The notes: generated by a model from the letters alone, not told the origin. DNA of 10,091 nt from Desulfarculus sp. (GCA_020216625.1 JAIUYB010000046.1:1-10091); one strand, 5' to 3'. Counted from the first letter of the stretch, positions 1 through 8,363 are shown. A program made the numbers and translations.

Positions 1-1975
1 CTACACCATCAACCGCGTCAGCCTGTTCGCCCTGATCTTCTCGATCGGCATCCTGGTCGACGACGCCATCGTCATGATCGAGAACATCGCCCGCTACGTG
101 GAGCAGGGCGACCCGCCGTTGGATGCGGCGCTCAAGGGCTCCAAGCAGATCGGCTTCACCATCCTCTCCCTAACTGTCTCCCTGATCGCGGTGCTGATCC
201 CGCTTTTGTTCATGGGCGACGTGGTGGGCCGGCTCTTTCGCGAGTTCGCCATCACCCTGGGAGTGACGATCCTGATCTCGGCGGTGGTCTCCCTGACCTT
301 GACCCCCATGATGTGCGCTCGGCTGCTTAAGCACACGCCCGAGGACAGACAGGGCCGCCTGTTCCGGATCTCCCAGCGCGCCTTCGACCGGGTCATCGCC
401 AATTATGACCGCAGCCTGCGCTGGGTGCTGCGTCACCAGCCGGCGGTGCTGATGATGGCGGCGGCCACCCTGGCTCTGACCGTGCTGCTCTACGCCTACG
501 CGCCCAAGGGCTTCTTCCCGGTGCAGGACACCGGCGTCATCATGGCCATCTCCGAGGCGCCCCAGTCCATATCCTTCGCGGCCATGGCCGCCCGCCAAGA
601 GGAGCTGGCTCGGGTCATCCTGCGCGATCCGGCGGTGGAGAGCTTGTCGTCGTTTATCGGCATCGATGGCGCCAACACCACCCTGAACAGCGGACGCATT
701 CTGGTGAACCTCAAGCCCCTGGCCGAGCGTCGGATCAGCGCCAGCCAGGTCATCGCTCGCCTGCGGCCTGAGCTGGCGCGGGTGGAGGGCATCCAGCTCT
801 TCTTGCAGCCGGTGCAGGATCTGACCGTGGACGCCCGGGTTAGCCGCACTCAATACAAGTACACCCTGGAAGACCCGGACCTGGAGCAGGTAAACCGCAT
901 CGCCCCCCAGATGGTCGCGGCCATGCGGGCCCGGCCGGAGCTCCACGAGGTCAGCAGCGACCAGTTGGACCAGGGTCTGCGGGTGATGTTGACCATCGAC
1001 CGGACCACCGCCTCCCGCCTGGGCGTCACCCCCCAGCAGATCGACGACGCCCTCTACGACGCCTTCGGCCAGCGCCAAGTCTCTATCATCTTCACCGAGC
1101 TGAACCAGTACCGGGTGGTGCTGGCCGCCCATCCCGACTTCCAGCAAGGGCTGGCTGGGCTCCAGACCATCTACTTGCGCGGGGCCAACGGAGGCCAGGT
1201 GCCGCTGGCGGCCGTCACCCGGATGGAGCAGACCTCCGGGCCCCTGGCCATCAGTCGCCAGGGCCAGTTCCCGGCGGTGACCATCTCCTTCGATCTGGCC
1301 TCCGGGGTGGCCCTGGGCCACGCGGTGCAGGCCATCGAGGAGGCCGCCCACCAGCTCCAGCTTCCGGCCAGTCTGCGGGGCGGGTTCCAGGGCACGGCCC
1401 AGGCCTTCCAGGCCTCCCTGGGCTCCCAACCGCTGTTGATCCTGGCGGCCCTGGTCACGGTCTACATCGTGCTGGGGGTGCTCTACGAGAGCTACATCCA
1501 CCCGGTGACGATCCTCTCCACCCTGCCCTCGGCCGGGGTGGGGGCGGTGCTGGCCCTGATGGCCTTCGGCCTGGAGCTGGACGTCATCGCCGTCATCGGC
1601 ATCATCCTGCTGATCGGCATCGTCAAGAAGAACGGCATCATGGTCATCGACTTCGCCCTGGAGGCCGAGCGCGGCCAGGGCCTGGCCCCGGAGGAGGCCA
1701 TTCACCAAGCCTGCCTGTTGCGGTTCCGGCCCATCATGATGACCACCCTGGCGGCCCTGCTGGGGGCCCTGCCATTGGCCCTGGGCGGCGGGGTGGGCTC
1801 GGAGCTGCGTCAGCCCTTGGGCATCTCCATCATCGGCGGATTGGTGATCAGCCAAATCATGACCCTCTACACCACCCCGGTGATCTACCTGGCCTTCGAC
1901 CGCCTGGCCCATCGCCGGCGCATGCGAGAGGGCCAGGCCCCACCTCCGGCCGGGCGGCTGGACCAGCGGCCATGA
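1..1975 (+). CDS. mdtB: MdtB-like RND multidrug efflux permease, C-terminal ~657 residues (5' end outside window)
   Basis: This is the C-terminal two thirds of a proton-driven RND (HAE-1) inner-membrane permease; the reading frame is open from base 2. Family members have about 1040 residues, so some 380 residues (TM1-3 and the first porter subdomains) lie upstream. Visible parts in order are TM4 with the proton-relay Asp pair (fragment residues 20-21, in ILVDDAIV), the TM5-6 block with LIPLLFMGDVVGRLFREFAI, TM7, the second periplasmic porter/docking half (FLQPVQDLTVDARVSRTQY; DALYDAFGQRQVS), and TM8-12 including YIVLGVLYESYIHP and GIVKKNGIM, whose second Lys (fragment residue 543) matches the TM10 relay Lys of AcrB. 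The wording from TM5 onward follows E. coli MdtB from memory rather than MdtC. In the MdtABC system, MdtB and MdtC form a mixed trimer that works with MdtA and TolC. It overlaps the next gene by ATGA, so translational coupling is likely. Oddity: the first ~25 residues look like a different RND subfamily (see findings). Confidence 0.9.
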   Translation, partial: YTINRVSLFALIFSIGILVDDAIVMIENIARYVEQGDPPLDAALKGSKQIGFTILSLTVSLIAVLIPLLFMGDVVGRLFREFAITLGVTILISAVVSLTLTPMMCARLLKHTPEDRQGRLFRISQRAFDRVIANYDRSLRWVLRHQPAVLMMAAATLALTVLLYAYAPKGFFPVQDTGVIMAISEAPQSISFAAMAARQEELARVILRDPAVESLSSFIGIDGANTTLNSGRILVNLKPLAERRISASQVIARLRPELARVEGIQLFLQPVQDLTVDARVSRTQYKYTLEDPDLEQVNRIAPQMVAAMRARPELHEVSSDQLDQGLRVMLTIDRTTASRLGVTPQQIDDALYDAFGQRQVSIIFTELNQYRVVLAAHPDFQQGLAGLQTIYLRGANGGQVPLAAVTRMEQTSGPLAISRQGQFPAVTISFDLASGVALGHAVQAIEEAAHQLQLPASLRGGFQGTAQAFQASLGSQPLLILAALVTVYIVLGVLYESYIHPVTILSTLPSAGVGAVLALMAFGLELDVIAVIGIILLIGIVKKNGIMVIDFALEAERGQGLAPEEAIHQACLLRFRPIMMTTLAALLGALPLALGGGVGSELRQPLGISIIGGLVISQIMTLYTTPVIYLAFDRLAHRRRMREGQAPPPAGRLDQRP

Positions 1976-4900
1976 ACCTGCCGGCCATCTTCATCCGACG
2001 GCCGGTGGCCACCACCCTGCTGACCATCGGCCTGACCCTGGCCGGCATCCTGGCCTTCCGCCTGCTGCCGGTATCGCCCCTGCCCCAGGTGGACTTCCCC
2101 ACCATCATGGTCATGGCCAACCTGCCCGGAGCCGACCCGGAGACCATGTCCACCTCGGTGGCCGCCCCCCTGGAGCGCCAGTTCGGGCGCATCGCCGGCG
2201 TGACCGAGATGACCTCCACCAGTTATCGCGGCGCCACCACCATCACCCTGCAGTTCGAATTGGACCGCGACATCAACGGGGCCGCCCGCGACGTGCAGGG
2301 AGCCATCAACGCCGCCCGCGGTTTTCTGCCCAGCAACCTGCCGGCCAATCCGGTCTACCGCAAGGTGAACCCGGCCGAGGCCCCGATTCTGATCCTGGCC
2401 CTGACCTCCGACACCGTGGCCACCGACCGAATCTACGACGCGGCCTCCACCATCCTGCAGCAAAAGCTGGCCCAGGTCAGCGGGGTGGGCCAGGTCATCG
2501 TGGGCGGCAGCGCGCTGCCGGCGGTGCGGGTGGAGATCGACCCCCACGCGCTGAACCATTACGGCATCAGCCTGGAGCAGGTGCGCGGGGTCCTGGCCAA
2601 GACCAGCGTCAACCACCCCAAGGGTCAGCTGACCGAGGACGAGCGGACCTGGGAGATCCAGGCCAACGACCAGTTGCACACGGCCTCGGAATACCGCCCC
2701 CTGATCCTCTCCCACCGCTCCGGGGCGGCGGTGCGCCTGGCCGACGTGGCCGAGGTCCAGGACTCGGTGGAGGATCTGCGCACCGGGGCCCTGGTCAACG
2801 GCAAGCCATCGGTGACGATCATCATCTTCCGGCAGCCCGGGGCCAACATCATCGAGACCGTGGACAACGTGCGCGCCATCCTGCCCCAGTTGGAGGCCAG
2901 CCTCCCCGGCGGGGTCACGGCCTCGGTGGTTCTGGACCGCACCCCGCCCATCCGGGGCTCGCTGCGCGACGTGGAGCGGGCCCTGGCCATCTCCTGCTTC
3001 CTGGTCATCCTGGTGGTCTTTGTCTTTTTGCGCAACCTGCGGGCCACCATAATCCCCGGCGTGGCGGTGGTGGTCTCCCTGATCGGCACCTTCGGGGTGA
3101 TGTACCTGTTCGGTTATTCCCTGGACAACCTCTCTCTGATGGCCTTGACCATCGCCACCGGCTTCGTGGTGGACGACGCCATCGTGGTGTTGGAGAACAT
3201 CACCAGCCACATCGAGCGGGGGGAGCCGCCCCTGCAGGCCGCGCTCCAGGGGGCCCAGGAGATCACCTTCACCGTGGTCTCCATGAGCGCCTCGCTGGTG
3301 GCGGTCTTCATTCCGGTTCTCTTGATGGGCGGCATGGTGGGGCGGCTGTTCCGCGAATTCGCCATGACCCTCTCGGTGGCCATCGCGGTTTCGCTGGTGT
3401 TGTCCTTGACCACCACCCCCATGATGTGCGCTCTGTATCTCAGGCCGCCGGAAGGCGTCAGTCATGGCCGGCTCTACCGGGCCAGCGAGCGCTGGTTCCA
3501 GGCCCTGCGCTCCGGCTACGAATCCAGCCTGCGCTGGGCCCTGCGCCACTCCCGCTTCATGTTGCTATTGATCGGCCTGACCCTGGCCATCAACATCCAC
3601 CTCTACCTCGTGGTTCCCAAAGGGTTCTTTCCCGAGCAGGACATCGGCCGCCTGACCGGCTTCATCCAGGCCGCCCAGGACATCTCCTTCCAGGCCATGC
3701 TGGACAAGATGGCCCAGGTGGTGGAGGTCATCCGCCAGGATCCCGAGGTGGAGTTCGTGAGTGGGAGCACCGGCGGAACCGGACCCGGCAGCGGCAGCAC
3801 CAACAGCGCCCGCATGTTCATCACCCTCAAACCATTTGAGGAGCGCAAGGCCACGGCCGGACAGGTCATCGCCCGTCTCCGGGGCCGCCTGGCCCAGATT
3901 CCCGGCGCGCCCACCTTCTTGCAGCCGGTGCAGGATCTGCGCATTGGAGGCCGGGGCAGCAACGCCCTGTATCAATACACCATGCAGGCCGAGGACCTGG
4001 AGGCGCTCAACGCCTGGGCTCCGCGCATGGTGCAAAAGCTGCGCACCCTGCCGGAACTGGCCGATGTCAGCAGCGACCAACAGAACAAGGGCCTGAGGGC
4101 GGAGGTGGTCATCGACCGCGACGCCGCCGCGCGCCTGGGCATCCCCACCAAGGCCATCGACGACGCCCTCTACGACGCCTTTGGCCAGCGTCAGGTTTCC
4201 ATCTTCTACACCCTGCTGAACCAGTATCACGTGATCATGGAGTTGGCCCCCCGCTTTTGGCAGGACCCCGAGAGCCTCAAAAGCATCTATGTCCCCACCG
4301 CATCGGGTGCCCTGGCTCCCTTGAGCGCCTTCAGCCGCTTCGAAACCCGCACCACCACCCTGGCGGTGAACCACCAGGGCCAGTTCCCCTCGATCACCGC
4401 TTCCTTCAACCTGAATCCGGGCGTGGCCCTGGGCGACGCGGTGCGGGCGGTGGAGGCCGCGGCCCGGGAGATGGGCATGCCCGCCGGCATCCGGGGCAGC
4501 TTCCAAGGCACCGCGCAGGCGTTCATGTCCTCGCTGAGCAACCAGCCCTGGCTGATCCTGGCCGCCCTGGCGGCGGTCTATATCGTGCTGGGCGTGCTCT
4601 ACGAAAGCTACATCCACCCCATCACCATACTTTCCACCCTGCCCTCGGCCGGCATGGGCGCGGTGGCCGCGCTCCTGATCTTCAAGACCGAGCTGAGCAT
4701 CATCGCGATGATCGGCATCATCCTCCTGATCGGCATCGTCAAGAAGAACGGCATCATGATGATCGACTTCGCCCTGGAGGCAGAGCGCCGCCAGGGCAAG
4801 AGCCCCGACGAGGCGATCTTCCAGGCCTGCATCCAGCGTTTCCGTCCCATCATGATGACCACCATGGCCGCCCTGCTGGGCGCGCTGCCCTTGGCCCTGG

Positions 4901-5064
4901 GTGTTGGCGTGGGCTCCGAGCTGCGCCGACCGCTGGGCATCGCCATCATCGGCGGCCTGATCATCAGTCAGATCCTGACGCTCTACACCACTCCCGTGGT
5001 CTATCTCTACCTGGACCGCTTCCGACTTTGGTTGCGCCGTCCGCGCCACCTCCGCCGGACCTAG
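1972..5064 (+). CDS. mdtC: MdtC-like RND multidrug efflux permease
   Basis: This is a complete 1030-residue RND permease, close to the ~1025 residues of E. coli MdtC. It begins with TM1 (MNLPAIFIRRPVATTLLTIG) followed by the family signature PVSPLPQVDFPTI. The N-terminal porter half contains DRDINGAARDVQGAINAA. TM4 carries the proton-relay pair Asp401-Asp402 in GFVVDDAIVVLENI. The second periplasmic half contains VPKGFFPEQDIG, FLQPVQDLRIGGRGSNALYQY and DALYDAFGQRQVS. TM10 holds Lys924-Lys925 in GIVKKNGIM, the latter matching the AcrB relay Lys. The start is set by the ATGA overlap with the mdtB-like gene; no strong Shine-Dalgarno sequence precedes it, which suits coupled translation. With MdtB it would form the heteromeric proton/drug antiporter of an MdtABC-TolC pump exporting amphipathic drugs or bile salts. 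No two-component genes (BaeSR-type) lie immediately downstream. No frameshift or lost key residue is seen. The general class is certain; the MdtC rather than generic HAE-1 assignment is strong but rests on remembered sequence. Confidence 0.93.
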   Translation: MNLPAIFIRRPVATTLLTIGLTLAGILAFRLLPVSPLPQVDFPTIMVMANLPGADPETMSTSVAAPLERQFGRIAGVTEMTSTSYRGATTITLQFELDRDINGAARDVQGAINAARGFLPSNLPANPVYRKVNPAEAPILILALTSDTVATDRIYDAASTILQQKLAQVSGVGQVIVGGSALPAVRVEIDPHALNHYGISLEQVRGVLAKTSVNHPKGQLTEDERTWEIQANDQLHTASEYRPLILSHRSGAAVRLADVAEVQDSVEDLRTGALVNGKPSVTIIIFRQPGANIIETVDNVRAILPQLEASLPGGVTASVVLDRTPPIRGSLRDVERALAISCFLVILVVFVFLRNLRATIIPGVAVVVSLIGTFGVMYLFGYSLDNLSLMALTIATGFVVDDAIVVLENITSHIERGEPPLQAALQGAQEITFTVVSMSASLVAVFIPVLLMGGMVGRLFREFAMTLSVAIAVSLVLSLTTTPMMCALYLRPPEGVSHGRLYRASERWFQALRSGYESSLRWALRHSRFMLLLIGLTLAINIHLYLVVPKGFFPEQDIGRLTGFIQAAQDISFQAMLDKMAQVVEVIRQDPEVEFVSGSTGGTGPGSGSTNSARMFITLKPFEERKATAGQVIARLRGRLAQIPGAPTFLQPVQDLRIGGRGSNALYQYTMQAEDLEALNAWAPRMVQKLRTLPELADVSSDQQNKGLRAEVVIDRDAAARLGIPTKAIDDALYDAFGQRQVSIFYTLLNQYHVIMELAPRFWQDPESLKSIYVPTASGALAPLSAFSRFETRTTTLAVNHQGQFPSITASFNLNPGVALGDAVRAVEAAAREMGMPAGIRGSFQGTAQAFMSSLSNQPWLILAALAAVYIVLGVLYESYIHPITILSTLPSAGMGAVAALLIFKTELSIIAMIGIILLIGIVKKNGIMMIDFALEAERRQGKSPDEAIFQACIQRFRPIMMTTMAALLGALPLALGVGVGSELRRPLGIAIIGGLIISQILTLYTTPVVYLYLDRFRLWLRRPRHLRRT

Positions 5065-5075
5065 GCTCCCAACGC

Positions 5076-5091
5076 CGGCGGGTCTCCGCCG
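5076..5091 (+). terminator. Short G+C hairpin after the efflux operon, possible weak or Rho-assisted terminator
   Basis: A perfect 6-bp stem (CGGCGG/CCGCCG) with a 4-base loop starts 12 bases after the mdtC stop codon. No run of T follows, so it does not meet the usual intrinsic-terminator pattern. It could slow polymerase or protect the 3' end of the mRNA. In G+C-rich DNA such a stem can easily arise by chance. Confidence 0.2.
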
Positions 5092-5130
5092 TGGCTTCGT
5101 CCCGCTGCGGGGTCGTCCGGGCTCCGCTTC

Positions 5131-5172
5131 TGGAATAAATGACACTAAAAACCAGGTGAATTGGTAGAATAA
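5131..5172 (+). promoter_or_regulatory. A+T-rich island, candidate promoter for the patatin/peptidase/MBL operon
   Basis: These 42 bases are markedly richer in A+T than anything around them and lie 63 bases before the patatin start. ATGACA at 5139-5144 differs by one base from the -35 consensus, and TAGAAT at 5165-5170 differs by one base from the -10 consensus. The spacer between them is 20 bases, longer than the optimal 17, so the pair as such would be weak or need an activator. The composition shift is what is seen; promoter function is inferred. Confidence 0.35.
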
Positions 5173-5179
5173 GCCATGA

Positions 5180-5198
5180 CGCCCGGAGGCGACGGGCG
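5180..5198 (+). other. Leader hairpin upstream of the patatin gene
   Basis: A perfect inverted repeat (CGCCCG at 5180-5185 and CGGGCG at 5193-5198) encloses a 7-base loop. If transcription starts about 7-10 bases after the candidate -10 box at 5165-5170, this stem would sit at the very 5' end of the mRNA. It could stabilise the transcript, or it could be an operator-like dyad. It does not cover the ribosome-binding site at 5226-5232. The repeat itself is certain; any role is speculative. Confidence 0.25.
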
Positions 5199-5234
5199 GC
5201 GTGGAACAACCCAGCCATCGACCGGGGGGGAGTC

Positions 5235-6425
5235 ATGCCGGAGCAGAGCCGTCCCGCGGGCCGAGCGCGGCGATTGGACGCGCCGGTTCGTTTTTTGGAT
5301 AGCGACCAGGAGCGCGAGCCGGAGGATGGCCTGGCGTTGTGCCTTTCCGGCGGCGGCTATCGGGCCATGCTCTTTCACCTGGGGGCGGTGTGGCGGCTGT
5401 ATGAGCTCGGCCTCCTGGCCGGGTTGGACAGGGTCTCCAGCGTGTCGGGCGGCTCCATAACCGCGGCGGTGCTGGCCCTGGCCTGGGAAAGCCTCCGGGT
5501 CCACGAGACGCCAGACCCGGCCCGGTTTGTGGCCCAGGTGGCAGCCCCGATCCGGAAGTTGGCCCGGATCACCATTGATCGCCCGGCCATCATCCGGGGC
5601 CTGCTGCGGCCGGGGCGGGCCAGTGAATTCCTGGCGCGGGCCTATCGTGAGCATCTCCTGGGCGCGGCCACCCTCCAGGACCTGCCGGACCGGCCGCGTT
5701 TCGTCTTCAACGCCACCAACGTGCAAACCGGCTCGCTCTGGCGCTTTTCAAAGCCCTACATGGCCGACTACCAGGTGGGTCTGATCCCGCGCCCCCGGGT
5801 GGCCCTGGCCACCGCGGTGGCGGCCTCGTCGGCCTTCCCGCCCTTCATGTCGCCCCTGATTCTGGCGGTGAACCCGCTGTCCTTCGCTCCCCGCCAGGAA
5901 CGCGAGATTCTGCGCCGGCCACCCTTCAACCTGCGGGTGGTGCTCTGCGATGGCGGGGTCTACGACAACCTGGGCCTGGAAACGGCCTGGAAGCGCTACC
6001 GGACCATCCTGGTCAGCGATGGCGGCCAGAAGATGTCGCCCCAGGGCCGGCCCAAGGAGGACTGGCCGCGTCACACCCTCAGGGTGCTGAGCTTGATCGA
6101 CAACCAGGTCCGAGGACTGCGCAAGCGTCAACTCATCGGCTCGTACCAAACCGGCGATCGCGCCGGGGCCTATTGGGGCATCCGCAGCGACATCGACGAT
6201 TACGATCTGCCCTCCCACGGCCGGGGCCAACCGTTGCCCTGCACCCGCGAGGGTGTCCAGGATCTCGCCGACACCCCCACCCGGCTGAAACGGCTGTCAC
6301 CGGAGCGTCAGCGACGATTGATCAACTGGGGCTACGCCATCTGCGACACCGCCCTGCGCCGGCATTATTTCTCCGGGCCTCCGCCCTGGCCGGCGGTTTT
6401 CCCCTATCCCAGCGACGGAGTCTGA
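5235..6425 (+). CDS. Patatin-like phospholipase (acyl hydrolase)
   Basis: This 396-residue protein has the patatin/cPLA2 catalytic layout. The oxyanion-hole loop is LSGGGYRAMLFHLG (residues 37-50). The nucleophile elbow is SSVSGGS, with Ser71 as catalytic serine; the first Gly of the usual GxSxG is Ser69. The dyad Asp is Asp239 in CDGGVYDNLG. The tail (TPTRLKRLSPERQRRLINWGYAICD) is typical, as I remember it, of a bacterial patatin group. The family hydrolyses membrane phospholipids or other acyl lipids with a Ser-Asp dyad. No signal peptide or membrane segment is visible, so a cytoplasmic enzyme acting on the inner face of the membrane is inferred. The start is the only usable one: the frame is closed at 5157 and no ATG, GTG or TTG lies between. 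A GGGGGGGAG purine tract ends just 2 bases before ATG, an unusually tight ribosome-binding site. It is the first gene of a three-gene cassette; the next start is 24 bases after its stop. Specific substrate and trigger are unknown. Confidence 0.9.
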   Translation: MPEQSRPAGRARRLDAPVRFLDSDQEREPEDGLALCLSGGGYRAMLFHLGAVWRLYELGLLAGLDRVSSVSGGSITAAVLALAWESLRVHETPDPARFVAQVAAPIRKLARITIDRPAIIRGLLRPGRASEFLARAYREHLLGAATLQDLPDRPRFVFNATNVQTGSLWRFSKPYMADYQVGLIPRPRVALATAVAASSAFPPFMSPLILAVNPLSFAPRQEREILRRPPFNLRVVLCDGGVYDNLGLETAWKRYRTILVSDGGQKMSPQGRPKEDWPRHTLRVLSLIDNQVRGLRKRQLIGSYQTGDRAGAYWGIRSDIDDYDLPSHGRGQPLPCTREGVQDLADTPTRLKRLSPERQRRLINWGYAICDTALRRHYFSGPPPWPAVFPYPSDGV

Positions 6426-6449
6426 TCGGTCAGAGGGGAGTTGTGACCC

Positions 6450-8363
6450 ATGCAGCGTTTCCGCTCCGACGGCGGCTCAATTTACGACCTGCCCCGCCCG
6501 GCGTTCCGCCGCCTGCGCATCTATTCCCTGGACCCCAGCTTGGCCCAAAGCCTGGACACCATGGCCATCCGCGAAACCAGAATCGAGGTGCCCTGGGAGC
6601 TAACGGAGGATGGCCTGGGCGATGGGCCGGAGCCGGGTCCCCGGGGCGAATACCTGGAGGTGATCGACTACGACGCGCCCAACCAGGTCTTTTACAAGCC
6701 GGTGGACCTCAACGACAACTACCTCCTGGCCCAGGACGGGCTGCCGCCCTCGGACGGCAACCCCCAGTTCCACCAGCAAATGGTCTACGCGGTGGCCATG
6801 CGCACCATCCGCAACTTCGAGTTGGCCCTGGGACGGCGGGCCCTGTGGGCCCCGCGGCGTCGCGAGAAGAAAGGCAGGTTCAGCGAGGAGTTCGTGCGCC
6901 GGCTCAGGATCTACCCCCACGCCCTGCGCGAGGCCAACGCCTACTACAGCCCGGAGAAGAAAGCCCTGCTCTTCGGCTATTTCCCGGCCACCCCGGCCGA
7001 CGCCGGGCAGCACATGCCCGGCAGCATGGTCTTCACCTGCCTGTCCCACGACGTGGTGGCCCACGAAACCGCCCACGCCCTGCTGGACGGCATGCACCGC
7101 CGTCTGATCGAGGCCAGCAATCCCGACTGCCTGGCCCTGCACGAGGCCTTCGCCGACCTGGTGGCCCTGTTGCAGCACTTCTCCCTCACCGACGTGGTGC
7201 GCCACGTCGTCGGCCGCACCCGGGGGGATTTGGGGATCGGCAATCTGTTGGTGGAGCTGGCCCAGGAGTTCGGCCGGGCGGCGGGCTACAGCGGGGCCCT
7301 GCGCAGCGCCATCGGCCAACCGCCCGATCCCGGCGCCCTGGATCGGGCCGAGGAGCCCCACGCCCGGGGGGCGATCCTGGTGGCGGCGGTCTTCGACGCT
7401 TTTCTGGCCATCTATCGTCTGCGCACGGCGGATTTGGTGCGCCTGGCCACGCAGGGCAGCGGGGTCCTGCCGGCGGGCGAGATCCACCCGGATTTGGTGG
7501 AGCGCCTGGCCCGGGAGGCGGCCAAGAGCGCCCAGCAGGTGCTGAACATCTGCATCCGGGCCCTGGACTATCTGCCCCCGGTGGACGTGGTTTTTGGCGA
7601 TTACCTGCGGGCCCTGATCACCGCGGACTTCGATTTGGTGACCGACGACCGCTACGGTTACCGGGTTGCCTTCATCGAATCCTTCCGCCGTCGGGGCATC
7701 TATCCCAAGGAGGTGCGCTCGCTCTCGGAGGAAAGCCTGCGTTGGGAGGGCCCGGCCCTGGCCGGGACATCCCCCGACTCCCAGCTCAGCCTGGGGCGTG
7801 AACTGCGGGGCACCATGGCCGCCTGGGATCTCTGCGGCGACCGGCGGGAAATCTATGAAAACACCAGGGAGGCGCGCAAGGCCGCCCACGCGGTCATCGA
7901 GGCCACCCGAGATTATAAGCAAACCATCCTCAAGGGAGTGGACCTCACCCAGGGGAGGTTCGAAGTGCACTCACTCTGCCCGGTGCGTCGCATCGGGCCC
8001 AACGGCGAGTTCCTGACCGACGTGGTGCTTCAGGTCACCCAACGGCGGCCGGGATGCCTGGCCCGGTCCGAGGGCCGCGAGCAATGCCTGCCGCCCCTGG
8101 ATTTCGCTCCAGACCTGGAGCCCGATTTCTGGTTCCGGGGAGGATGCACCCTGATCTTCGACCTGGCCAGCGGCCTGCTGCGCTATTGCATCTACAAAGA
8201 CATCAACAGCCAGAACCGTTACGAGCGACAGCGCCGATACCTCGAAAGCGGTCTGGCCAGCGGCGCCTTCCTGCGGGCGACCTATGCCGGAGGGAGGGAC
8301 GACAAGGGGCAGGACGAGGTTTTCGCCTTGGTTCACCGCGGACTGCGGGGGGGAGGGGCATGA
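6450..8363 (+). CDS. Uncharacterised gluzincin (thermolysin-like) zinc metallopeptidase homologue
   Basis: This 637-residue protein has no name that I recognise. Residues 205-209 are HETAH (zinc-binding HExxH, catalytic Glu206), followed 23 residues later by Glu232 in LHEAFADL. This is the third-ligand ExxxD pattern of gluzincins such as thermolysin (M4), where the spacing is about 20. His304 in EEPHARGAIL may correspond to the thermolysin transition-state His (VHxxSGI). N-terminal to the core is a conserved-looking block (NPQFHQQMVYAVA, 104-116). After the core comes a helical part (YLRALITADFDL, RRRGIYP), and residues ~500-637 look like a separate beta-rich C-terminal domain (FEVHSLCPVRRIGPNGEFLT; CTLIFDLASGLLRY). 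No signal peptide, propeptide signature or membrane segment is seen, which is unusual because M4 enzymes are normally secreted as pre-pro-proteins. The start follows GAGGGGAG (6433-6440) at 9 bases. It overlaps the MBL gene by ATGA. Peptidase activity is inferred from the motif only; the substrate is unknown. Confidence 0.8.
   Translation: MQRFRSDGGSIYDLPRPAFRRLRIYSLDPSLAQSLDTMAIRETRIEVPWELTEDGLGDGPEPGPRGEYLEVIDYDAPNQVFYKPVDLNDNYLLAQDGLPPSDGNPQFHQQMVYAVAMRTIRNFELALGRRALWAPRRREKKGRFSEEFVRRLRIYPHALREANAYYSPEKKALLFGYFPATPADAGQHMPGSMVFTCLSHDVVAHETAHALLDGMHRRLIEASNPDCLALHEAFADLVALLQHFSLTDVVRHVVGRTRGDLGIGNLLVELAQEFGRAAGYSGALRSAIGQPPDPGALDRAEEPHARGAILVAAVFDAFLAIYRLRTADLVRLATQGSGVLPAGEIHPDLVERLAREAAKSAQQVLNICIRALDYLPPVDVVFGDYLRALITADFDLVTDDRYGYRVAFIESFRRRGIYPKEVRSLSEESLRWEGPALAGTSPDSQLSLGRELRGTMAAWDLCGDRREIYENTREARKAAHAVIEATRDYKQTILKGVDLTQGRFEVHSLCPVRRIGPNGEFLTDVVLQVTQRRPGCLARSEGREQCLPPLDFAPDLEPDFWFRGGCTLIFDLASGLLRYCIYKDINSQNRYERQRRYLESGLASGAFLRATYAGGRDDKGQDEVFALVHRGLRGGGA

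Noticed and set aside
170..1912. Long open frame antisense to the mdtB-like gene (about 580 residues)
   Set aside because: Low-complexity translation rich in Gly, Gln, Asp and His with no recognisable motif. It is a mirror of G+C-rich third-position bias in the real gene; the similar antisense frames at 1885-3549, 3565-5145, 6600-7970 and 8333-9778 have the same character.
5101..5112. CCCG/CGGG mini-hairpin after mdtC
   Set aside because: A 4-5 bp stem with a very small loop and no T-run is expected by chance at this base composition.
5176..5460. Small + strand frame starting in the spacer and running into the patatin gene
   Set aside because: It has no good ribosome-binding site, an Arg/Ser/Pro-rich translation without motif, and overlaps the confident patatin start in another frame.
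6173..7801. Long + strand open frame overlapping the patatin and peptidase genes
   Set aside because: The translation is Pro/Gly/Arg-rich and without domains, whereas the overlapping frames carry clear catalytic motifs. It is a frame shadow.
8054..8359. Upstream ATG that would lengthen the MBL protein by about 102 residues
   Set aside because: The extra stretch is Arg/Pro-rich shadow sequence inside the peptidase gene. Conserved MBL sequence starts just after the ATGATG at 8360, which has a GGAGG close upstream.
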